Shown here: piece after piece, positions 5,764-11,981 of the stretch
Position numbering within the stretch: position 1 is the stretch's first letter
Layout: every line of letters begins with the position of its first letter
Source of the DNA: an uncultured Bacillota bacterium
Lineage (GTDB): Bacteria; Bacillota; Clostridia; Peptostreptococcales; Anaerovoracaceae
Length of the DNA stretch: 13,489 bases
NCBI GenBank assembly: GCA_946410475.1
Contig: CAMKAM010000024.1
Span: forward strand, 1 to 13,489
Direction of reading: 5' to 3'
Translations under genes and position numbers: made by a program
The notes under the pieces: generated by a model
Databases searched by the model: none
What the model was told of the DNA's origin: nothing
The model's input: only the letters and a program-made list of their open reading frames with translations

Positions 5764-6933
5764 CTATTTGATGACTCTTACATGGATGATGCCGTCGAAG
5801 TCCATCATCTCCATGAATTCTTCGTGCGAAACGTTTTCGTCACCGTCGATATCCATCATGGTGCAGGCGTATTCGCCCTTACTCTTGTTCGTGAGGTTCC
5901 GGATATTGATGTCGAGGTCAGCCATTATTCCTGTGATCTTTCCGAGCATGGAGGGGATGTTGCGGTTGATGATGCATATCCTGCAGTTGGCCTCCGGATC
6001 GATCTCTCCCATGGAGCAGTCAGGGTAATTGACGGAGTTGACGATGTTTCCTTTTTCGATGTATTCGATCAGCGACTTTGCAGCCATCTGAGCGCAGTTG
6101 TCTTCTGCTTCGCTGGTGCTGGCGCCGAGGTGGGGCGTCGCGATGACTTTCGGATGGCCTATCAGAGTGCTGTTCGGGAAGTCCGTCATGTAGTATTTGA
6201 GTTTTCCCGTTTCAAGAGCAGCGAGCAGCGAATCTTCGTTGACGAGAGTATCTCTTGCATAGTTCATGAAGACTGCTCCGTCTTTCATCTCACTGAATCT
6301 TCTGGTGTCTATCATGCCCTTTGTCGAGTCGTTGACAGGGACGTGGATCGTGACGTAGTCACACTGCGGGAGCATCTGTCCGAGGTCCTGATAGACCGGG
6401 ATGTTGTGAGAGAGTTCGTGAGCAGCGTGGATCGTGATGAACGGGTCGTAGCCGATGACGTCCATGCCCAGCTTGCGCGCTGTGTTTGCGACGAGGACAC
6501 CGATGGCTCCGAGTCCGATGACTCCCAGAGTCTTTCCGGTTATCTCGTTTCCGGCGAACTGGCTCTTGCCCTTCTCGACTGTCTTCTTGACGTCTTCCTT
6601 CAGAGTATCTGTCCATCTGATGGCGTCGGGGATGTTCCTGCTTGCCATGAGAAGGCCCGCAATTACGAGCTCTTTTACAGCGTTGGCGTTTGCTCCGGGC
6701 GTATTGAATACTACGATGCCCTGCTCGGCGCATCTGTCGAGCGGGATGTTGTTGACTCCGGCTCCGGCCCTTGCGATGGCGAGAAGATCCTTTGAGAAGG
6801 ACATCTCATGCATGTCGGCGCTCCTCAGGATAATGCCGTCCGCCTTGTCGGGATCGTCTATTATCTGGTAGTTATTGTTGAAAGAGCTGAGACCTTTCGG
6901 CGAGATCTTGTTCAGCGTGGCTATTTTGTACAT
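5764..6933 (-). CDS. serA: D-3-phosphoglycerate dehydrogenase with C-terminal ACT domain
   Basis: First step of serine synthesis: oxidises 3-phosphoglycerate to 3-phosphohydroxypyruvate with NAD+ (389 residues). The substrate-binding part is at 1-95 and 285-305 (RAGAGVNNI at 55-63, NTPGANANAVKELV at 77-90). A Rossmann fold lies at about 96-284 with GVIGLGAIG (137-145) and Asp163 in GYDP, which favours NAD. The catalytic Arg227 (NYARDTL) and His268 (TPHLGAST) are present. The usual catalytic Glu of the DVFxxEP motif is not evident, since the matching stretch reads TDFPNST (250-256). Residues about 318-389 form an ACT domain, suggesting feedback control by serine or another amino acid. Reverse-strand ribosome binding site AGAGGTG lies before the ATG. 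It is transcribed divergently from serC from a shared symmetrical promoter. A phosphoserine phosphatase gene is not in the window. Confidence 0.95.
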   Translation of the reverse strand: MYKIATLNKISPKGLSSFNNNYQIIDDPDKADGIILRSADMHEMSFSKDLLAIARAGAGVNNIPLDRCAEQGIVVFNTPGANANAVKELVIAGLLMASRNIPDAIRWTDTLKEDVKKTVEKGKSQFAGNEITGKTLGVIGLGAIGVLVANTARKLGMDVIGYDPFITIHAAHELSHNIPVYQDLGQMLPQCDYVTIHVPVNDSTKGMIDTRRFSEMKDGAVFMNYARDTLVNEDSLLAALETGKLKYYMTDFPNSTLIGHPKVIATPHLGASTSEAEDNCAQMAAKSLIEYIEKGNIVNSVNYPDCSMGEIDPEANCRICIINRNIPSMLGKITGIMADLDINIRNLTNKSKGEYACTMMDIDGDENVSHEEFMEMMDFDGIIHVRVIK

Positions 6934-6970
6934 CTTTGTTCACCTCTTATTTGTATTAGATATGACAGAG

Positions 6971-6999
6971 ATTATAACACTTTACCCACTTTCCGTAAA
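6971..6999 (-). promoter_or_regulatory. serA promoter (reverse strand)
   Basis: Reverse strand: -35 TTTACG (6999-6994), 17-bp spacer, perfect -10 TATAAT (6976-6971) preceded by the extended -10 TGT. The start is near 6964, giving a leader of about 30 nt. It overlaps the serC promoter, so both cannot be occupied by polymerase at once. Confidence 0.8.
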
Positions 7000-7009
7000 G
7001 TGTTATAAT
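6981..7009 (+). promoter_or_regulatory. serC-dacF-uvrC promoter (forward strand)
   Basis: -35 TTTACC (6981-6986), 17-bp spacer, perfect -10 TATAAT (7004-7009) with the extended element TGT just before it. The start is near 7016. It is the mirror image of the serA promoter. Confidence 0.8.
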
Positions 7010-7033
7010 ACAGTGCATATTTCTAAAAAACAC

Positions 7034-7039
7034 GGAGGT
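7034..7039 (+). promoter_or_regulatory. Ribosome binding site fixing the TTG start of serC
   Basis: GGAGGT lies 7 nt before the TTG at 7047. No ATG is available near the conserved N-terminal motif (YNFSAGPSTLP), so the rare TTG start is well supported. Confidence 0.85.
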
Positions 7040-7046
7040 AGAACAG

Positions 7047-8132
7047 TTGGATAAGAGAGTTTACAATTTCTCGGCAGGTCCGTCGACGCTCCCCCTGGAG
7101 GTGCTCGAGGACGTCGCCGCTAATCTTACGAATTACAAAGGCTGCGGCCAGTCCGTCATGGAGATGAGCCACAGATCGGCAGAGTACAAACAGATCATCG
7201 AAGACGCAGAGGCTAACCTGCGCAGTCTTCTTGATATCCCGGAGAACTACAAGGTACTGTTCCTGCAGGGCGGCGGAACGCTGCAGTTCTCGATGGTACC
7301 GATCAACCTGATGACCGGATCGAAAAAGGCTGACTATATCCTCACAGGTTCGTGGGGCGAGAAGGCCGCCAAAGAAGCCGAGAAATTCGGAGACGTGAAG
7401 ATAGCTGCTTCCTCGAAGGATGAAAACTTCACATATATACCTGAGATAACAAAGGATATGATCCGCGAGGACGCGGACTATGTCCACATCACATACAACG
7501 AAACTATACACGGGACCCATTTCGCTGACATCCCCGATGTAGGCGATGTGCCTCTGGTCGCCGACATGTCATCGTGCATCCTCTCCGAGAGGATCGATGT
7601 CACGAAGTTCGCTCTGATCTATGCGGGCGCGCAGAAGAACATCGCGCCGGCAGGCATGACGATCGTCATCATCAGAGAAGACTTCATCGGAAACGCTCCG
7701 GAGAACACACCGGTATATCTCGACTACAAGACTCATGCCGAGAAGGATTCGATGTACAATACTCCGCCGTGCTTCAGCATCTATGTGGCAGGCGAAGTGT
7801 TCAAGAACCTTCTTGCGAAGGGCGGAGTGGACGCTATCCATGAGATCGACGTCAGAAAGGCTGCGAAGCTTTATGACTGCATCGATGAGAGCGAGATGTT
7901 CACATGCCCTGTAAGGAAAGAGGACAGATCCCTCATGAACGTAGTTTTCGTTTCGGGCGACGATGCGATGGACAAGAAGTTCGTCGCAGCCGGAAAAGAA
8001 GAAGGACTCGTCAACCTCGGCGGCCACAGATCGGTCGGCGGCATGCGCGCGAGCATATTCAACGCGATGCCTGAAGAGGGCGTTGACTGCCTGATAGCAT
8101 TCATGAAGAGATTCGAGGAAGAAAACAAATGA
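7047..8132 (+). CDS. serC: Phosphoserine aminotransferase
   Basis: Second step of serine synthesis: transfers the amino group of glutamate to 3-phosphohydroxypyruvate, using pyridoxal phosphate (361 residues, normal length). Signatures: FSAGPSTLP (8-16), MEMSHRSAEY (38-47, with the His-Arg pair that binds the substrate phosphate), QGGGTLQFSMVP (74-85), the PLP lysine Lys197 in YAGAQKNIAPAG (192-203), and GHRSVGGMRASIFNAMP (326-342). Translation starts at TTG, selected by GGAGGT at 7034. The gene is divergent from serA and shares its promoter region, so the two serine enzymes are probably controlled together. The last four bases overlap the start of the carboxypeptidase gene (ATGA), implying coupled translation. 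Confidence 0.97.
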   Translation: MDKRVYNFSAGPSTLPLEVLEDVAANLTNYKGCGQSVMEMSHRSAEYKQIIEDAEANLRSLLDIPENYKVLFLQGGGTLQFSMVPINLMTGSKKADYILTGSWGEKAAKEAEKFGDVKIAASSKDENFTYIPEITKDMIREDADYVHITYNETIHGTHFADIPDVGDVPLVADMSSCILSERIDVTKFALIYAGAQKNIAPAGMTIVIIREDFIGNAPENTPVYLDYKTHAEKDSMYNTPPCFSIYVAGEVFKNLLAKGGVDAIHEIDVRKAAKLYDCIDESEMFTCPVRKEDRSLMNVVFVSGDDAMDKKFVAAGKEEGLVNLGGHRSVGGMRASIFNAMPEEGVDCLIAFMKRFEEENK

Positions 8133-9451
8133 GAAAAAGACTCGTTTGCCTGGTGATGGCACTGACCCTGCTGATATGCTTTACATCCGTGCCGGCGAGC
8201 GCCGAGGACGTCGAGGAGCCTGAAGTCCGCTGCAAAGCGGCCCTCCTCGTAGATACGAAGACGGATCAGGTGCTTTTCGAAAAAAACAGCCACAAGAAGA
8301 TGGCTCCGGCTTCGCTTACAAAGATGATGACATGCCTTCTCGTTATGGAGAACCTTGATCTCAAAAAGCAGGTCAAGATCCCCGCAGCGGCGACAGGATA
8401 TATCGGCAGCGCTATAGGTCTCAAGAAGGGAGAGGTGTTCACGGTAGAGGAACTGCTCAATGCCCTGATGATCTATTCTGCGAACGACTGCGCGGTAGCG
8501 CTTGGCATCGAGGTCGCGGGAAGCCATCTCAAATTCGTCGAGATGATGAACGCGAGAGCGAAGGAACTCGGACTCGAGAACACGTTCTTCCTGAACGCCA
8601 ACGGCTTTACGAATGACATGGATCATCACACTACGGCAAATGATCTGTATGTAATAGCCAAGAAGATAATGCAATATCCCGAGGTCAGAGAGATCACGGC
8701 AAGAAAGTCTTTCACTATGCCTGAGACGACTGAGAGCGGACCGAGAAAACTCGATACGACCAACCGTCTCCTGAAAAAGAAGATGTACTATGAAGGAGTG
8801 TACGGCGTAAAGACCGGCTTCATGGGCGCATCGGGATACTGCTTCGTCGGCGCCTGCGAAAGAGACGGGATGGATCTCATCTGCGTCGTGCTGAACGATG
8901 AGACCAGAAAAGAAAGCTTCCAGGACGCAACGACGCTCTTCGATTACGGATTCAACAATTTCTACACCGAGAAGATGGTGGACAAGGGAGAGGACACCGG
9001 TCACGTCATGGTCAAGAACGGTCATGAGACTTTCGTCCCGACACAGACGAAGGAGGCCGGATATATCACTTTGCCGAATCAGGCCGCAGAGTCGATGGCC
9101 GACAGCGATGTCAAATACGAAAAAGGCATAAAAGCTCCGATCAAGAAGGGGACAAAAGTCGGCGTGGTCGAGATGAAGCAGGACGGCAAGGTCGTCAGCA
9201 CCACAGACGTGATAATCACGAAAGATGTCAAAAAGGGAGGCCCGTGGTCTGCCCTGTACATATCAGACATGATGTTCTATGCCGGTGTGATCATCATAGC
9301 AGCCGTCATACTGATCATCGTGTCGACGAATATACGCCGCAAAAAGAGAAAGGCCGCAGCGGAGGCGAGAGCCGCCAGGAGGCAGGCTGCGCACGAAGCC
9401 ATACTGAAGGCTGAAAAAGAGGACAAGATCAGGAGGGACTGGCCGTTCTGA
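8129..9451 (+). CDS. D-alanyl-D-alanine carboxypeptidase, DacF/PBP5-type
   Basis: Low-molecular-weight penicillin-binding protein of the S11 peptidase family (440 residues) that removes the terminal D-Ala from peptidoglycan pentapeptides outside the membrane. Signal peptide 1-25 (cleavage likely after PASA). The three active-site motifs are intact: SLTK (Ser62, Lys65), SAN (Ser117-Asn119) and KTG (Lys228-Gly230). A C-terminal beta-rich PBP5 domain follows (about 285-365). Instead of the amphipathic C-terminal anchor seen in many relatives, there is a full membrane helix (381-399) and a basic, Ala-rich cytoplasmic tail of about 40 residues. The start overlaps serC by 4 nt and the stop overlaps the uvrC start by one base, so it is embedded in a serC-uvrC transcript. 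dacF, dacA and dacB names cannot be told apart from sequence alone. Confidence 0.94.
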   Translation: MRKRLVCLVMALTLLICFTSVPASAEDVEEPEVRCKAALLVDTKTDQVLFEKNSHKKMAPASLTKMMTCLLVMENLDLKKQVKIPAAATGYIGSAIGLKKGEVFTVEELLNALMIYSANDCAVALGIEVAGSHLKFVEMMNARAKELGLENTFFLNANGFTNDMDHHTTANDLYVIAKKIMQYPEVREITARKSFTMPETTESGPRKLDTTNRLLKKKMYYEGVYGVKTGFMGASGYCFVGACERDGMDLICVVLNDETRKESFQDATTLFDYGFNNFYTEKMVDKGEDTGHVMVKNGHETFVPTQTKEAGYITLPNQAAESMADSDVKYEKGIKAPIKKGTKVGVVEMKQDGKVVSTTDVIITKDVKKGGPWSALYISDMMFYAGVIIIAAVILIIVSTNIRRKKRKAAAEARAARRQAAHEAILKAEKEDKIRRDWPF

Positions 9452-11307
9452 TGTTCGACATCAAAGAGAATCTGAAAAAACTCCCGGACAGCCCGGGAGT
9501 TTATATTCATAAAGATAAACTGGGGCAGGTCATCTATGTGGGAAAAGCCATCTCACTCAGAAACCGTGTGCGCCAGTATTTCCAGTCTTCGAAGAACATG
9601 GATCCCAAGGTCAGATCCATGGCTTCACAGATCGCGGAGTTCGAGTACATCAACTGCGGGAGCGAGATGGAAGCCTTTATCCTCGAGTGCAATCTGATAA
9701 AGAGATACAGACCGAAATACAACATCCTTCTACGTGACGACAAGACCTATCCGTACATCAAGGTCACCCTCAGCGAGGAGTGGCCAAGGGTCGTAAAGAC
9801 GAGGGAGGTAAGGAAGGGATCCGACAGGTATTTCGGTCCTTACAGCGATGTGGGGTCGGTGAACATGATGGTCGATCTGCTGAACGACGTCTACAGGCTG
9901 AAGAGATGCTCGCGGCAGAGATTCCATAAGGGACACAGGCCCTGTCTCAACATGCATATAGGTTCGTGTGACGGCATATGCACAGGCGGAGCCGATCATG
10001 ATGCTTACATGGAGAGGATAGGTCTCGCCATGGACTACCTCAAAGGCCGGGGCAGAGATATAGAGCGCTACCTCGAGGAGAATATGAAAAAGGCGTCCGA
10101 TTCCATGGATTACGAAAGGGCGGCGAGGTTTCGCGACTATCTCCTCGCGGCAAGGTCGCTGCATGAAAAGCAGAGGGTCGTTCTGTCGGGTGCTGCCGAT
10201 GCCGACGCTGTAGTAAGCATCGGGGGACAGCGCGCCGCGGTATTCTTTATAAGAGACGGAAAGCTCCAGGGGCGCGAGACATACCAGCTGGGCATGGAGG
10301 CCGGCGGCGATAAGAGCGGTGAAGAGCGGAAGGAACTCATCAAGGAATTCATCCGTCAGCACTACGCGGGCATGACAGACGGGCCGGCTGAGATCCTTCT
10401 CGAGGAGGAGATCCCTGAAATGGAGATGGTGGAAGGATATCTTTCCGAGCTCTGGCCGAGGAAGGTGAAGATCCATGTCCCGAAGAGAGGGGAAAAGAAA
10501 GCTGTCCTCGATCTTGCAGTCAAAGACGCACGTGATATGGAGAAGACCATAGAGGACAGGGAAAAGAGCAAAGAAGAAAGAACACGGAATCTCGCGAAGG
10601 AGATAGGAGATGTGCTCTCCCTGGCCGGATACGGAAGAAGACCTGAGGGAGAAGAGTACAGAGTAGAGGCTTACGATATATCCAATACGAACGGTCTGGA
10701 TTCTGTCGGCGGTATGGTCGTGTTCAACGGGCTCACGAAAGACAGAAAGGCTTACAGACGGTTCAAGATAAGGACTATCGACGGTCAGGACGACTACGGC
10801 AGCATGCAGGAAGTCCTGTACAGAAGGTTCAGGCGCGCTCAGGCGGGAGACCCCGGTTTTTCGGTGCTCCCGGACATACTGCTGATGGACGGCGGAAGGG
10901 GCCATGTGTCGGCTGCCAGAGAGATGACCGATGCAATGGGTATCGATATACCGATCATAGGCATGGTCAAGGACGACGACCACAGGACGAGGGCGCTGGT
11001 ATATATAGAGGGCAACGGTTTCGGAGAGATCCCTCTGAAGGATAAACCGCTCCTGTTCAAATACGTCGGGACAGTACAGGAGGAGGTCCACCGCTTTGCG
11101 ATAGAGTATCACAGATCTCTCAGGGACAAAGGCAAGCTGAGCTCCGTCCTCGACGAGATCGAGGGCATAGGACCGGTGAAGAGGAATGCTCTTCTCGCGC
11201 ACTTCGGAAGCATAGAGAACATACGCCGCGCCGGCAGGGAAGAGCTTGCGGAGGCGCCGGGTATCACCGAGAAGAACGCGGGAGACATATACAAGTATTT
11301 TCATTGA
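9451..11307 (+). CDS. uvrC: Excinuclease ABC subunit C
   Basis: Nuclease subunit of UvrABC nucleotide excision repair, which makes the incisions on both sides of a DNA lesion (618 residues, normal length). Domains in order: GIY-YIG nuclease at about 12-95 (GVYIHKD, VIYVGKA, EAFILECNLIKRYRPKYN); a four-cysteine cluster, Cys153, Cys165, Cys173 and Cys177, with spacing as in the Fe-S-binding E. coli protein; the UVR domain that contacts UvrB (about 205-235, EERYL-type helix pair around MDYERAARFRDYL); an RNase H-like nuclease with Asp409 (AYDISNT), Asp480 (LMDGGRGH) and KDDDHRTRAL (507-516); and tandem helix-hairpin-helix motifs at 565-618. All key residues are intact. The ATG shares one base with the previous stop. 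No uvrA or uvrB is nearby and no terminator follows the gene. Confidence 0.98.
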   Translation: MFDIKENLKKLPDSPGVYIHKDKLGQVIYVGKAISLRNRVRQYFQSSKNMDPKVRSMASQIAEFEYINCGSEMEAFILECNLIKRYRPKYNILLRDDKTYPYIKVTLSEEWPRVVKTREVRKGSDRYFGPYSDVGSVNMMVDLLNDVYRLKRCSRQRFHKGHRPCLNMHIGSCDGICTGGADHDAYMERIGLAMDYLKGRGRDIERYLEENMKKASDSMDYERAARFRDYLLAARSLHEKQRVVLSGAADADAVVSIGGQRAAVFFIRDGKLQGRETYQLGMEAGGDKSGEERKELIKEFIRQHYAGMTDGPAEILLEEEIPEMEMVEGYLSELWPRKVKIHVPKRGEKKAVLDLAVKDARDMEKTIEDREKSKEERTRNLAKEIGDVLSLAGYGRRPEGEEYRVEAYDISNTNGLDSVGGMVVFNGLTKDRKAYRRFKIRTIDGQDDYGSMQEVLYRRFRRAQAGDPGFSVLPDILLMDGGRGHVSAAREMTDAMGIDIPIIGMVKDDDHRTRALVYIEGNGFGEIPLKDKPLLFKYVGTVQEEVHRFAIEYHRSLRDKGKLSSVLDEIEGIGPVKRNALLAHFGSIENIRRAGREELAEAPGITEKNAGDIYKYFH

Positions 11308-11332
11308 TTTAGACGGACAATGATGGTATATT
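11304..11332 (+). promoter_or_regulatory. Predicted promoter of the DUF1292 gene
   Basis: -35 TTGATT (11304-11309) overlaps the uvrC stop codon. Then come a 17-bp spacer and -10 TATATT (11327-11332), with a start near 11339. Read-through from uvrC is also likely, because no terminator separates them. Confidence 0.6.
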
Positions 11333-11376
11333 ATACAGAGATTTTTTAAAAGATCATTATTCAGGAGGAAACTGAA

Positions 11377-11634
11377 ATGGCAAAAGACGAAACTGAAGTA
11401 ATAACACTGGAATTCGACGACGGCGAAGAGATCGAATGCACGATCATCGGAGTATTCGACTACAACGGAAAAGACTACATCGCTCTTGACCCGGATGACG
11501 AGTCCGGAGACGCTTATATCTATGGATATAAGGAGATCGGCGATGATGAATTTGAGCTGCTTGATATAGATGATGAGGCAGAGTTTGAAGGGGCTGCGAA
11601 GGAATTCGAAGCTATAATGAGCGAGATCAACTAA
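11377..11634 (+). CDS. DUF1292 (YrzB-like) small acidic protein
   Basis: Small cytoplasmic protein of 85 residues matching the DUF1292/YrzB family, common in Firmicutes and without a known function. The typical pattern is present: ITLEFDDGEEIECTIIGVFDYNGKDYIAL (9-37 region) followed by a strand with YIYGYKE and a run of acidic residues (DDEFELLDIDDEAEFE). The protein is extremely acidic. A strong AGGAGGA site (11363-11369) sits 7 nt before the ATG. Elsewhere this family often lies near alaS and ruvX; here it follows uvrC and precedes tRNA-Leu instead. No terminator is seen after its stop, so its mRNA may run into the tRNA-Leu gene. Confidence 0.93.
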   Translation: MAKDETEVITLEFDDGEEIECTIIGVFDYNGKDYIALDPDDESGDAYIYGYKEIGDDEFELLDIDDEAEFEGAAKEFEAIMSEIN

Positions 11635-11660
11635 ATTTGTTGACATATATTTGTTGACAT
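11635..11660. repeat. 12-bp direct repeat ATTTGTTGACAT upstream of tRNA-Leu
   Basis: Exact copies at 11635-11646 and 11649-11660 are separated by AT. Both contain a consensus -35 hexamer TTGACA. Only the second copy is correctly spaced from a -10. The first may be a leftover duplication or a weak upstream binding site. Confidence 0.85.
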
Positions 11661-11682
11661 TTGAAGCGACTTTGATTAGAAT
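11654..11682 (+). promoter_or_regulatory. Strong promoter of tRNA-Leu
   Basis: Perfect -35 TTGACA (11654-11659), exact 17-bp spacer, -10 TAGAAT (11677-11682). The start is near 11689, about 19 nt before the mature tRNA. An 8-bp inverted repeat, TGAAGCGA (11662-11669) / TCGCTTCA (11695-11702), brackets the -10 and start. Confidence 0.85.
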
Positions 11683-11707
11683 AGTCATGTTGCATCGCTT
11701 CATATTT

Positions 11708-11794
11708 GCGGATGTGGCGGAATTGGCAGACGCGCACGGTTCAGGTCCGTGTGAAAGCAATTTCATGCAGGTTCAACTCCTGTCATCCGCACCA
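11708..11794 (+). tRNA. tRNA-Leu (anticodon CAG)
   Basis: An 87-nt class II tRNA with acceptor stem GCGGATG/CATCCGC, discriminator A (as expected for leucine) and encoded CCA (11792-11794). The D-arm has TGGCGGAATTGGCAGACGC. The anticodon stem CACGG/CCGTG carries the loop TTCAGGT, giving anticodon CAG, which reads CUG. It has a long variable arm, and the T-arm GCAGGTTCAACTCCTGT contains GTTCAA. It has its own consensus promoter and a strong terminator. Confidence 0.97.
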
Positions 11795-11799
11795 TTACG

Positions 11800-11834
11800 G
11801 CCCGTAGATCGATATCTACGGGCTTTGCTTTTTT
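11800..11834 (+). terminator. Terminator of tRNA-Leu
   Basis: A 10-bp perfect stem, GCCCGTAGAT (11800-11809) / ATCTACGGGC (11814-11823), has a 4-nt loop, followed by TTTGCTTTTTT. Confidence 0.93.
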
Positions 11835-11885
11835 CGGAAGGCTCGGCTGAGCGGGATTCTTTTTGCTTATTTTGCGATATTGCTC

Positions 11886-11914
11886 TTTCAATTCAGCTGA
11901 AACTTAGATATAAT
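11886..11914 (+). promoter_or_regulatory. Predicted promoter of the aspartate kinase gene
   Basis: Perfect -10 TATAAT (11909-11914) with a weak -35 TTTCAA (11886-11891) at 17 bp. The start near 11921 gives a leader of about 60 nt, too short for a lysine riboswitch. A 12-bp perfect palindrome, GCGTTATAACGC (11927-11938), lies just after the start and could be an operator. Confidence 0.55.
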
Positions 11915-11981
11915 TGCAATCCAATGGCGTTATAACGCGGTAAAGTAAAAGACTTGAATAATATGAGGGGAGTTTCAAGAG

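Larger units (their letters stand above)
6971..7009. promoter_or_regulatory. 39-bp symmetrical operator/promoter region between serA and serC
   Basis: A perfect 15-bp inverted repeat, ATTATAACACTTTAC (6971-6985) and its complement GTAAAGTGTTATAAT (6995-7009), surrounds a 9-bp spacer. Each arm holds the -10 of one promoter and the -35 of the other. The centre (6990) is 57 bp from both start codons. Such dyads usually bind a dimeric regulator. The identity of any regulator is unknown. Confidence 0.85.

Noticed and set aside
5782..6795. A 337-codon forward open frame antisense to serA
   Set aside because: The serA frame on the other strand has all family motifs; the forward frame is rich in Val/Asp/Arg with no recognisable domain.
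9730..11766. A 678-codon open frame on the reverse strand across uvrC, the DUF1292 gene and into tRNA-Leu
   Set aside because: It lies antisense to clearly functional genes and reads through a tRNA, with no domain or motif I recognise. It is most likely a codon-bias shadow of uvrC.
11651..11935. A 94-codon open frame covering tRNA-Leu
   Set aside because: It translates the tRNA and its terminator; no ribosome binding site and no protein family.
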